A stretch of 31,137 nt of DNA, taken from SIG440 sp045592585. Its GTDB lineage: Bacteria > Bacillota > Clostridia > Monoglobales > Monoglobaceae. This document shows, in pieces, positions 22,694 through 30,302 of this stretch. The stretch covers positions 1-31,137 of the forward strand of contig JAZNVB010000035.1 of NCBI GenBank assembly GCA_045592585.1, given 5' to 3'. The notes beneath the pieces were generated by a model. It did no database searches, was not told where the DNA came from, and saw only the letters and a program-made list of their open reading frames with translations. The first letter of the stretch is position 1; each line of letters starts with the position of its first letter. Both the position numbers and the translations under genes were made by a program.

Positions 22694-23461
22694 ATGTCAG
22701 AAGTAAAAAGTTTTACATCAGATGAATTAAACGTAAAGGTATTTACAGATAGAGCAAGTATGGGCGAAGATGCAGCCCGTCTTGGCGCACAGTGGATTAA
22801 CGACGTTATTAAGGAAAAAGGCGAGGTAAATATTATTTTTGCCGCAGCACCTTCGCAAAACGATTTTCTTGCAGCTTTGTGCAAGGAAGATGTTGATTGG
22901 GGCTGTGTTAACGCATTCCATATGGACGAATACATAGGCTTGGAAGCCGATGCACCTCAGGGCTTTGCGAACTTCCTGCGTCGCTCAATATTTGACCTTG
23001 TTCCCTTTAAAAAGGTATACTGCCTTAACGGTCAGAACCCCGACCCCAAGGCTGAATGCAATCGTTATGCTGAAATCCTTAACGAGTTCCCCGTTGATAT
23101 TATCTTTATGGGAATTGGCGAAAATGGTCATCTTGCATTCTGTGACCCGGGTGTTGCATTCTTTAATGACCCCGAAACCGTAAAAATCGTAGAGCTTGAT
23201 CAGGTTTGCCGCCAGCAGCAGGTAAATGACGGTTGCTTCAAAACCCTTGATGATGTTCCTACACACGCACTTACACTTACCATCCCCACTATGATGAAGG
23301 CACGTTATGTGATGCTGGTTGTACCTACCAAGCTTAAGGCTAAGGCAATTTACGACACAGTATACGGCCCCGTTAACGAAATGGTACCTGCATCTGTTGT
23401 CCGTACACACAAGGGTGGCGCGACACTTTACACAGATGTAGACGGAGCATCACTTTTGTAA
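22694..23461 (+). CDS. nagB: Glucosamine-6-phosphate deaminase
   Basis: Converts glucosamine 6-phosphate to fructose 6-phosphate and ammonia. The ATG at 22694 (255 aa) is preferred: GGAGG at 22680-22684 is 9 nt from it but directly abuts the alternative ATG at 22685. Motifs: IIFAAAPSQNDFLAAL (phosphosugar loop), VNAFHMDEYIGL (catalytic Asp region), IIFMGIGENGHLAFCDPGV (catalytic His loop, usually LAFNDP), THALTLTIPTMMKARYVML, and the closing ASVVRTHKGGATLYTD. It lies 17 nt before nagA. Confidence 0.95.
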   Translation: MSEVKSFTSDELNVKVFTDRASMGEDAARLGAQWINDVIKEKGEVNIIFAAAPSQNDFLAALCKEDVDWGCVNAFHMDEYIGLEADAPQGFANFLRRSIFDLVPFKKVYCLNGQNPDPKAECNRYAEILNEFPVDIIFMGIGENGHLAFCDPGVAFFNDPETVKIVELDQVCRQQQVNDGCFKTLDDVPTHALTLTIPTMMKARYVMLVVPTKLKAKAIYDTVYGPVNEMVPASVVRTHKGGATLYTDVDGASLL

Positions 23462-23478
23462 TTGAAAGGACTGATATT

Positions 23479-24657
23479 ATGAGTACATTATTTACTAATG
23501 CACGGGTTATTCTGCAAGAGCGTGTTCTTGAAAATGGCGCTGTAAGAATAGCAGACGGAATAATTAAAGACGTATATGAAGGCGAGTACACCATTCTTCC
23601 CGAAGACGAAGTTGTAGATGCCAAAGGCAAATACCTTTCTCCCGGATTTATTGATGTACATATTCACGGCGGTGGCGGCGGATACTTTATGTCCGGCGAG
23701 CACGAACAGATAGACGCCGTATGCAAAATGCATCTTAAACACGGTACAACCTCTATGACCCCTTCACTTTCGACCTCTCCTAAGGAAATGCTGATGAAGG
23801 CTATGGATGGAGTTAACGAATACGAAAAAAATGTATCAGACCGCCCCAACTTCCTTGGCTTTCACCTTGAAGGCCCGTATCTCTCACCAAATGCCTGCGG
23901 CGCTATGGCCCCCGGCTACCTGAGAAATCCCGACCCTGAAGAATATATGGACCTTGTAGAAAAGTATCCCAACATTGTTCGTTGGGCAGTTGCACCTGAG
24001 CTTCCCGGCGCTATTGAAATGGCACAGAAGCTTTGCAGAAGAGGAATCAAAATGTCCATTGGCCACAGCGATGCCTTCTTTGACGATGCAATGAAGGCAT
24101 ATGAAGCAGGAATGCAGTGCGTAACCCATTTCTATTCACTTACCACAACAGTAAGAAGAGTAAATGCATACAGATACGCAGGCACCTTGGAGCTGGCATA
24201 CCTGATGGATGATATGTGGGTTGAAGTAATTGCAGACGGCAGACATCTGCCAGCAAGCCTTCTTAAGCTGATTTACAAATTAAAGGGCTCCGACAGAATT
24301 ATGCTTATTACCGACAGTATTTCAGCCGGCGGCTGGGAAACTATGGAAGGAGAGGCATTCAGCCAGACAGGTATGCCCATCATAATTGAAGATGCAGTAG
24401 CAAAAGTTCCAAGTCGTGAAGCATTTGCAGGAAGTATTGCAACAACCGACCGCATTGTCCGCACAATGCATCAATTAGCTGAAGTTCCAATGAAGGATGC
24501 TGTTAAGATGGCATCTGCAAACCCTGCCAAGCATCTTGGAATATTTAACAAGAAGGGTTCAATCAGTCCCGGTAAGGATGCAGATTTAGTTTTATTTGAC
24601 GATAATGTAAACATTGATTCTGTTTACGTAATGGGTAAAAAGCTTATTCAAAATTAA
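23479..24657 (+). CDS. nagA: N-acetylglucosamine-6-phosphate deacetylase
   Basis: Metal-dependent amidohydrolase producing glucosamine 6-phosphate for NagB. It has 392 residues. Visible ligands: His61 and His63 (DVHIHGGGGGYFM), Glu131 (HLEGPYLSP), His196 (SIGHSDAF), His217 (VTHFYSL), Asp279 (LITDSISAGG). This fits the E. coli NagA pattern. The loop after His217 reads SLTTTVRRVNAYRYAG instead of the common NAMSPLHHREPG, so substrate preference may differ. A ribosome site (GAAAGGA) precedes the ATG. It is co-transcribed with nagB and with uxuA 23 nt downstream. Confidence 0.94.
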   Translation: MSTLFTNARVILQERVLENGAVRIADGIIKDVYEGEYTILPEDEVVDAKGKYLSPGFIDVHIHGGGGGYFMSGEHEQIDAVCKMHLKHGTTSMTPSLSTSPKEMLMKAMDGVNEYEKNVSDRPNFLGFHLEGPYLSPNACGAMAPGYLRNPDPEEYMDLVEKYPNIVRWAVAPELPGAIEMAQKLCRRGIKMSIGHSDAFFDDAMKAYEAGMQCVTHFYSLTTTVRRVNAYRYAGTLELAYLMDDMWVEVIADGRHLPASLLKLIYKLKGSDRIMLITDSISAGGWETMEGEAFSQTGMPIIIEDAVAKVPSREAFAGSIATTDRIVRTMHQLAEVPMKDAVKMASANPAKHLGIFNKKGSISPGKDADLVLFDDNVNIDSVYVMGKKLIQN

Positions 24658-24680
24658 AATAACGAAAGGAATATACCACT

Positions 24681-25721
24681 ATGAAAATGACATTTCGATG
24701 GTATGGCGAAAGCGACTCTATCACTCTTGACCATATCAGACAAATCCCTTGTATGACAGGCGTTGTTACGGCTGTATACAGTGTTCCTGTTGGCGAAGTG
24801 TGGCCTCAGGAAGAAATTGACAAAATGAAGGCTATGGTTAATGCCAAAGGCCTTGAAATGGAAGTAATCGAGTCTGTTCCCGTGCACGAGGACATCAAGC
24901 TTCGTCAGGGAAATTATCAGCTCTACATAGACAACTACAAGGAGAATATCCGCCGTCTTGCAAAGGCAGGGGTTAAATGTATCTGCTATAACTTTATGCC
25001 CGTATTCGACTGGACACGTTCACGTCTTGACCAGCCTCTTCCCGACGGTTCAAATGCTCTTGTATACTACAAGGAAGATGTTGACAAAATGGACCCCACA
25101 AAAATGACTCTTCCCGGCTGGGATGCATCATACACCCCCGACGAAATGGCAGGACTTATAGATAAATATAAAGAAATCGGCGAGGAAGGTCTTTGGAGCA
25201 ATCTTGAATACTTTATTAAGGAAATTATTCCTGTTGCTGCAGAATGTGATGTTTATATGGCTATTCATCCGGATGATCCGCCCTGGAGCATCTTTGGTAT
25301 ACCCAGAATCATTACAAACGAGGCAAACATTGACAGATTCCTCTCCCTTTATGATGATGTTCATCATGGACTCACCCTTTGCAGCGGCAGTCTTGGTTGT
25401 GCAACCTTTAACGACTACACAGCAATGGTTAGAAAATACGGCGCAATGGGAAGAATCCACTTTGCACATGTTAGAAACATCAAAATACTTCCCGACGGGT
25501 CATTTGAAGAAAGCGGACATCTTTCAGAGTGCGGCTCACTTGATGTGGTAGAAATTCTCAAGGCATACCACGACACAGGCTTTAAAGGATACCTCCGTCC
25601 TGACCACGGCAGAATGATCTGGGGCGAAACCGGTAAACCCGGTTACGGCCTTTACGACAGAGCCCTTGGCGCTATGTATATGGCAGGAATCTGGGAAACA
25701 TTGGAGAAGGAAGGTATTTAA
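24681..25721 (+). CDS. uxuA: Mannonate dehydratase
   Basis: Dehydrates D-mannonate to 2-keto-3-deoxygluconate in glucuronate breakdown. It has 346 residues, the usual length of the xylose-isomerase-like UxuA family. It starts MTFRWYGESDSITLDHIRQI. Further family features are CICYNFMPVFDWTRSRLD, MAIHPDDPPWSIFGIPRI (metal and substrate binding), LCSGSLGC, IHFAHVRNIK, LRPDHGRMIWGE and PGYGLYDRALG. GAAAGGA lies 14 nt before the ATG. Its stop codon is inside a perfect hairpin (25717-25740) that opens a strongly structured spacer before uxuB. Confidence 0.96.
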   Translation: MKMTFRWYGESDSITLDHIRQIPCMTGVVTAVYSVPVGEVWPQEEIDKMKAMVNAKGLEMEVIESVPVHEDIKLRQGNYQLYIDNYKENIRRLAKAGVKCICYNFMPVFDWTRSRLDQPLPDGSNALVYYKEDVDKMDPTKMTLPGWDASYTPDEMAGLIDKYKEIGEEGLWSNLEYFIKEIIPVAAECDVYMAIHPDDPPWSIFGIPRIITNEANIDRFLSLYDDVHHGLTLCSGSLGCATFNDYTAMVRKYGAMGRIHFAHVRNIKILPDGSFEESGHLSECGSLDVVEILKAYHDTGFKGYLRPDHGRMIWGETGKPGYGLYDRALGAMYMAGIWETLEKEGI

Positions 25722-25873
25722 CGTGAAAAATCACGTTAAACCTTCGGTGGAATTTATTGCACCGCCGAACTTTTGTGCCTGAGAGGCACAAACGGCGATG
25801 TGCGTAATTTCCACTACACGCCTTATCGGCCCACAATGAGATATGCGTGTATTTTCAACTACTATTTGTGGGC
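25717..25873 (+). ncRNA. Highly structured intercistronic RNA between uxuA and uxuB
   Basis: Hairpin 1: a 10-bp perfect stem 25717-25726 with 25731-25740, spanning the uxuA stop. Hairpin 2 is a long imperfect rod, 25747-25814. Its blocks are GTGGAA/TTCCAC, GCAC/GTGC, CGCCG/CGGCG and a 9-bp top stem TTTGTGCCT/AGGCACAAA with loop GAG. At the 3' side, GCCCACAA (25829-25836) pairs with TTGTGGGC (25866-25873), ending directly at the uxuB ribosome site. ACACGC (25816-25821) could pair with GCGTGT (25845-25850), crossing that stem as a pseudoknot. No coding frame explains it. It could be an mRNA processing or expression-balancing element, a riboswitch-like regulator, or a small palindromic repeat. 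Confidence 0.55.
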
Positions 25874-25894
25874 AGAAAGGCTATGGAAATTAGA

Positions 25895-26740
25895 ATGAAT
25901 TTACCATTTGATATAAACTTAAAAGATAAGGTTTGTGTAGTAACCGGTGCCGGCGGTGTGCTTTGCTCTATGTTTGCCGAAGCTCTTGCGAAAACCGGTG
26001 CAAAAGTTGCTCTTCTTGATCTCAATGAAGAAGCAGCGAAAAATTATGCCGAAAAGATAAACGCAGAGGGTGGCATTGCAAAAGGTTATGCCTGCAATGT
26101 TCTCGAAAAGGAAAGTATCGAAAAGGCTCATGACGAGATTGTAAAGGATTTCGGAACCTGTGACATTCTTATCAACGGGGCAGGTGGAAACAACCCCAAA
26201 GCAACAACCGATAACGAATATCACACCTCTGATGCTATGGGAAGTGTAAAGACATTTTTTGACCTTGACAAAGCAGGTGTTGAGTTTGTATTTAATCTTA
26301 ACTTCCTTGGCACACTTTTACCCACTCAGGTTTTTGCAAAGGATATGCTCGACAAAGAAGATGCCAGCATAATAAACATCTCAAGTATGAATGCATATAC
26401 CCCTCTTACAAAAATCCCTGCATACTCAGGTGCAAAGGCGGCAATATCCAACTTTACACAATGGCTTGCAGTGCATTTTTCAAAGACAAACATCCGTTGC
26501 AATGCAATAGCTCCCGGTTTCTTTGTAACAAAGCAGAACGAAAAGCTTCTCTTCAACGAAGACGGAACTCCAACAGCAAGGACAGGAAAAATTCTTGCAG
26601 CAACACCCATGGACAGATTCGGAAAGGCAGAAGAGCTTATCGGAACTCTGCTTTTCCTTGTACATAAGGATGCATCAAGCTTTGTTAACGGTGTTGTAAT
26701 CCCCGTTGATGGCGGATTCAGCGCATATAGCGGAGTTTAA
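25895..26740 (+). CDS. uxuB: D-mannonate oxidoreductase / fructuronate reductase, SDR type
   Basis: NAD(P)-dependent short-chain dehydrogenase that interconverts fructuronate and mannonate, the step before UxuA. From ATG 25895 it has 281 residues and starts MNLPFDINLKDK, as relatives do. An ATG at 25883 sits only 2 nt after AGAAAGG, and longer readings lack support. Motifs: VCVVTGAGGVLCSMFAEAL (nucleotide-binding, with the GGVLC variant seen in this clade), DILINGAGGNNPKATT, SIINISSMNAYTPLTKIPAY, YSGAKAAISNF (catalytic Tyr-Lys, around residue 175), NAIAPGFF, and FVNGVVIPVDGGFSAYSGV at the end. It is 174 nt beyond uxuA, separated by structured RNA. The gluconate-5-dehydrogenase type is an alternative, but context favours UxuB. 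Confidence 0.9.
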   Translation: MNLPFDINLKDKVCVVTGAGGVLCSMFAEALAKTGAKVALLDLNEEAAKNYAEKINAEGGIAKGYACNVLEKESIEKAHDEIVKDFGTCDILINGAGGNNPKATTDNEYHTSDAMGSVKTFFDLDKAGVEFVFNLNFLGTLLPTQVFAKDMLDKEDASIINISSMNAYTPLTKIPAYSGAKAAISNFTQWLAVHFSKTNIRCNAIAPGFFVTKQNEKLLFNEDGTPTARTGKILAATPMDRFGKAEELIGTLLFLVHKDASSFVNGVVIPVDGGFSAYSGV

Positions 26741-26760
26741 AAATAAACATCAAATGTTAA

Positions 26761-26819
26761 AACGAGGCTGCAGCAAAATGAAACCCGAGAAATTCATTTT
26801 GCGACAGCCTTGTTTTTAT
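26761..26819. terminator. Bidirectional terminator between uxuB and the CapA-like gene
   Basis: AACGAGGCTG 26761-26770 pairs with CAGCCTTGTT 26805-26814. Inside, GCAAAATGAA 26773-26782 pairs with TTCATTTTGC 26793-26802. A T-run follows on the forward strand, and the convergent genes share it. Confidence 0.85.
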
Positions 26820-26827
26820 AAACAAAT

Positions 26828-28117
26828 CTACCATTGGCAGGTAATCAACCCGTTGTCCTGTAATATTATTTTTGTACCGTAGGGCTCACACATCTTTTTT
26901 AGCTTTTCCGCTATCTGTGGATTATAGCTGCGTCGCGGCAGGCCGGTATCAGATTTGTGACCGTCCATACACATTTCAACCGGCATAAGTATCAGTTTGG
27001 ACAGCTTTGTTCCCTCGGTTTCCCAGTATGGAATTACCGCTTGGAACATTCGCACATCGGTCATAAGGCCTATTGTAAAGTCCTTTGAACGCTTTTTAAG
27101 AAGCTCGTGTACTGTTGAATCTGCTGTGAGCCCGTGCTTGCTGTAAAAATCCGCAGGCGCAAACTCAACATTATAAAGCTGAAGTACAAAATCACCCAAT
27201 GAATAAAATATAGGGCAATCCTTATACACCTCGATAGGCCGCAAAAGGTGCGGTCCGTGACCGATAACAGCATGTGCCCCGGCGTCAATACAGCTATGGG
27301 CAAAATCCTTTAAGAATTCTGCCGGATTCTCTTTGGCATCACCGCTTATCTGGTGGGAATGTACCGAAATTATAATATAATCTGCTTGTAGCTGTGCCTC
27401 GTAAATAGATTTTTCCACACGGCTCATATCCGATTTATTTACATTCATTATATAACGGGATTCATTGCCTTTAACAAATTTTAACTCACCAAGCTCACAT
27501 TCATTATCATCAAGCTCCGCGTAATATCCCTCTTTACGTGTAATTTCCTTCTGGGCATTGATATTAGTGTCTTTGGCAATCCTTTTTATATGTTCAAATT
27601 CGTTCTCTGGAAGCTCAACATATTTATCAATACGCAAGCCGTTAATTCCGGGACGTCCCTTAACACGATCGGATTGCTCGCCTGCCATCATAGAGGGATC
27701 AAAGCTTGAGTTCACGGCTATAAGAGCAACGCGGCCGTTTTTGGTTTCAAGGTATCTGGGAGCAGATGCTTCTGCCAGATTTCTGCCTGCTCCGCTATGT
27801 ACCAATCCGCTTTTATTTAATGCATCAATGGTGCGCGAAAACCCGTCGTAGAAAAAATCCAAGGCATGATTGTTGTTAAAGGTTGTCATATTAAAGCCAA
27901 ATTTTTTCATATCCTCCAGAACTTCGGGGTTTGTTCGCAGGTATGTGCCGCCACTGAACTGCGATGCACCGGCCTCGCCCTCATGGTTAAGAGTGGTTTC
28001 AAGATTAAAGAAGCGTGCATCTCCTTGCCCGATAAAGGTCGCAAGCTCATTATAGCCCTCAAATTCTTTATATATTCTCTTTTGTATAATTACATCTCCA
28101 ACTGCCGTAAATCTCAT
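26828..28117 (-). CDS. CapA / PgsA-like metallophosphatase-fold protein, no membrane anchor
   Basis: A 429-residue member of the CapA (poly-gamma-glutamate capsule) family. Motifs: FTAVGDVIIQKR at the N-terminus, FFNLETTLNHEGEAG, MTTFNNNHALDFFYDGF, YIIISVHSHQISGDA, DAGAHAVIGHGPHLLRPIEV, IFYSLGDFVLQLYN. These are the metal-binding signatures of the family. Unlike capsule-system CapA, it has no signal peptide or transmembrane helix, and no capB/capC is present, so it is probably a cytoplasmic hydrolase or ligase-like enzyme, not a capsule exporter (inference). Its ATG overlaps the end of the M20 peptidase gene by 4 nt (ATGA), with GGAGG inside that gene, so the two are translationally coupled. 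Confidence 0.88.
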   Translation of the reverse strand: MRFTAVGDVIIQKRIYKEFEGYNELATFIGQGDARFFNLETTLNHEGEAGASQFSGGTYLRTNPEVLEDMKKFGFNMTTFNNNHALDFFYDGFSRTIDALNKSGLVHSGAGRNLAEASAPRYLETKNGRVALIAVNSSFDPSMMAGEQSDRVKGRPGINGLRIDKYVELPENEFEHIKRIAKDTNINAQKEITRKEGYYAELDDNECELGELKFVKGNESRYIMNVNKSDMSRVEKSIYEAQLQADYIIISVHSHQISGDAKENPAEFLKDFAHSCIDAGAHAVIGHGPHLLRPIEVYKDCPIFYSLGDFVLQLYNVEFAPADFYSKHGLTADSTVHELLKKRSKDFTIGLMTDVRMFQAVIPYWETEGTKLSKLILMPVEMCMDGHKSDTGLPRRSYNPQIAEKLKKMCEPYGTKIILQDNGLITCQW

Positions 28118-29253
28118 AATTGTTCCTCCGCTAAAGCTAAACTAAGCCTGATTGCAACCTCAAGCCCTGATATAATCGACGCCTTATCAACCCACTCTTC
28201 ACGGGTGTGTATTCCTTTGTGCATATTCGTGCCAACACAAATCGCCGGCACTCCTAAAGAAAGCGGTATATTGCAATCGGTTGATGAGCTTGAAAACGAA
28301 ACTTTTTTGCCGATAACAGCTTCTATCACAGGAACAACAACATTTTTTAATGCCTCTATCTTGACGGATTCAATATTACTGCAGGGTCTGTCACCTACCT
28401 TTTTAATATTTACCTGTACCTTTTCTGAACGTGCTGCTTCAAAAATAGCTTCAAATTTGTTCTGCATTATCTCCAGACATTCTCTGTCGTCAGACCGATA
28501 TTCGCAAAGCATTTTTGCGTTTTGTGCTATTGTGTTAATTGACGTTCCGCCCGAAATTGTGCCTACATTATAGGTTGTCCGGGTTCCCGGTTTTTGGGGA
28601 ACTTCTGTTTTATATATTTCTGTAATTAGTGAAGAAAGCTTTTCAATTGCGTTATTATTGCCAAAGGCACCATAAGAATGTCCGCCCTCGGTGAGAACCT
28701 CCACCTCATAACGGTGTGAGCCCACACAACGGTCAGCAACAACATTAAGATTACTGTCAAAGGATATAAACCTGCCAATTCTGTCTTTGTAATCATTAAA
28801 CAGCTGTCTTGTGCCTTTAAGATTGCCCAGGCCCTCTTCGCATGAATTGCAAACAAACATAACACCTTTTGGGGGAACAATTTTATTTTCCACAAAATAC
28901 TTTGCCGTCATCAAAAGCACAACCACACTGGCGGTATCGTCTGCTACACCGGGGCTGTGCACTTTTTCGCCGTCATCAAAATACGGCATTGGCTCTGTAT
29001 CAGGAAAAACGGTGTCTGTGTGTGCAACGAAAACCGTGATTTCATCACTGCTGTCACAGTTTAGGGGAAAAATAACATTAAGCACATTGTCAATATAGAC
29101 TCCTTCTGCACCAATATCCTCCATCCACTTTTTACAAAATTCTGCTCGCTTATTCTCAAAATGCGACGGTGCCGGAATTCCGCATAATTCCTTAAGAATG
29201 TCAAACACATCATCGGTATTTTTTTTAATATAGTCTTTTATCTCAATATTCAA
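28114..29253 (-). CDS. M20-family metallopeptidase
   Basis: A 379-residue dinuclear zinc peptidase, like PepT or carboxypeptidase G2 types. From a TTG start at 29253, GAAAGGG lies 10 nt upstream and the first internal ATG is far in. Visible metal and catalytic residues: VFVAHTDTVFPDTEP (His-x-Asp), SPGVADDTASVVVL (bridging Asp), CNSCEEGLGNLKG (Glu-Glu), a central dimerisation domain (GGHSYGAFGNNNAIEKLSS), and NMHKGIHTREEW (C-terminal His). It is cytoplasmic. It is the first gene of a two-gene operon with the CapA-like protein, and a LysR gene diverges 142 nt away. The pair may degrade a peptide or poly-gamma-glutamyl compound (inference). Confidence 0.92.
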   Translation of the reverse strand: MNIEIKDYIKKNTDDVFDILKELCGIPAPSHFENKRAEFCKKWMEDIGAEGVYIDNVLNVIFPLNCDSSDEITVFVAHTDTVFPDTEPMPYFDDGEKVHSPGVADDTASVVVLLMTAKYFVENKIVPPKGVMFVCNSCEEGLGNLKGTRQLFNDYKDRIGRFISFDSNLNVVADRCVGSHRYEVEVLTEGGHSYGAFGNNNAIEKLSSLITEIYKTEVPQKPGTRTTYNVGTISGGTSINTIAQNAKMLCEYRSDDRECLEIMQNKFEAIFEAARSEKVQVNIKKVGDRPCSNIESVKIEALKNVVVPVIEAVIGKKVSFSSSSTDCNIPLSLGVPAICVGTNMHKGIHTREEWVDKASIISGLEVAIRLSLALAEEQL

Positions 29254-29288
29254 GCTATTTCAACCCTTTCAAGGTATATTCCGATTTT

Positions 29289-29317
29289 ATTATACTGTAT
29301 ATTCAGACTAATGTAAA
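29289..29317 (-). promoter_or_regulatory. Promoter of the M20-CapA operon
   Basis: Reverse strand TTTACA (29312-29317), a 17-nt spacer, perfect TATAAT (29289-29294). The -35 lies in the palindrome 29310-29331. Confidence 0.7.
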
Positions 29318-29331
29318 CAATTGTTAACATT
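29310..29331. promoter_or_regulatory. 22-bp palindrome between divergent promoters, candidate LysR operator
   Basis: AATGT-A-AACAATTGTT-A-ACATT: 20 of 22 positions are symmetric, including a T-N11-A arrangement as in LysR-type boxes. It overlaps the -35 box of the peptidase operon and ends 5 nt before the LysR -35. Confidence 0.6.
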
Positions 29332-29335
29332 GGTC

Positions 29336-29364
29336 TTGCACAAACTTTAAAGATGTGGTAAAAT
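29336..29364 (+). promoter_or_regulatory. Promoter of the LysR gene
   Basis: TTGCAC (29336-29341), a 17-nt spacer, TAAAAT (29359-29364). Confidence 0.65.
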
Positions 29365-29395
29365 AAATTGATTTTTATTTAAAGGGGTAACTATT

Positions 29396-30244
29396 ATGGA
29401 AATGTTGCAACTCAGATACTTTTTTGAAAGTGCTAAAAATGAGAGTTTTGCCAAAACTGCCGAAAAATATATGGTTCCGGCAACATCTGTTTCAGCATCC
29501 GTAAAAAGGCTAGAAAAAGAACTTGGTTGCGAGCTCTTTCACCGAACCTGCAACCGGATAATGTTAAATAACAACGGAAAAAAGCTTCTGCAATCCTTAA
29601 ATACGGTTTTCAAAGAGCTTGACGGCGTTGTGGATAATCTTTCAACATCTAACACCGACACCCGTGAAATCAAAATTCTTGTGTGCGCCATGAGAGGCGA
29701 AATTACCGATTATATTATTGAGTATAAGTCCAAACACCCGCAAGTAATGTTTAAAACTGTGTTTGATTTTGAAGAAACCGATTTTGAAAAATATGACATT
29801 ATAATTGATGAATTAAGCAACAAATATCCCGAATACGAAAAAATTAATCTGTATACCACAAAAATCCGTTTGATTGCATCCTCAAAAAATCCCCTTTGCC
29901 GAAAAAAACTTACCTTAAAGCAACTAAGCAACCATCCGTTTATTTCAATCAGCGAAAATAACGGTATGCATAAAATACTGATTGATGCGTGCAAACGGGT
30001 TGGTTTTATTCCCGATATTGTTGTTCAGAGCAACGACATACTGTGTATCAGAAAATGTGTTGAAGCCGATGTGGGTATTGGATTAAAAAGAGAATACCCA
30101 CACTCAACAATATCAAGCAACGTGGAATGTTTGAACATTACCGACTTTAACGAAGAACAAACCATTTGCGGTTATTACCGAAAACAGTCCGCTTACGGAA
30201 ACGTGGAGCATTTTCTGAACTTTTTAAAAAGCAAAAGTGTATAG
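29396..30244 (+). CDS. LysR-family transcriptional regulator
   Basis: A 282-residue LTTR. The N-terminal helix-turn-helix runs through residues 1-60: MEMLQLRYFFESAKNESFAK, TAEKYMVPATSVSASVKRLE, KELGCELFHRTCNRIMLNNN. Residues 90-280 form the periplasmic-binding-like effector domain, with weak conservation. A GGGG ribosome site precedes the ATG. It is divergent from the M20-CapA operon with a shared palindrome, so it most likely controls that operon and itself (inference from the standard LTTR layout). The effector is unknown, possibly a product or substrate of the peptidase. Confidence 0.93.
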   Translation: MEMLQLRYFFESAKNESFAKTAEKYMVPATSVSASVKRLEKELGCELFHRTCNRIMLNNNGKKLLQSLNTVFKELDGVVDNLSTSNTDTREIKILVCAMRGEITDYIIEYKSKHPQVMFKTVFDFEETDFEKYDIIIDELSNKYPEYEKINLYTTKIRLIASSKNPLCRKKLTLKQLSNHPFISISENNGMHKILIDACKRVGFIPDIVVQSNDILCIRKCVEADVGIGLKREYPHSTISSNVECLNITDFNEEQTICGYYRKQSAYGNVEHFLNFLKSKSV

Positions 30245-30256
30245 ATATACAAAATT

Positions 30257-30280
30257 GGCGGTCGCACAAATGCGACCTCC
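30257..30280. terminator. Hairpin terminator between the convergent LysR and SLH genes
   Basis: GGTCGCA 30260-30266, loop CAAA, TGCGACC 30271-30277, with two further outer G-C pairs across a mismatch. Its tails are A/T-rich on both sides. Confidence 0.65.
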
Positions 30281-30302
30281 AAAAATATTGCAATTTATTT
30301 AA

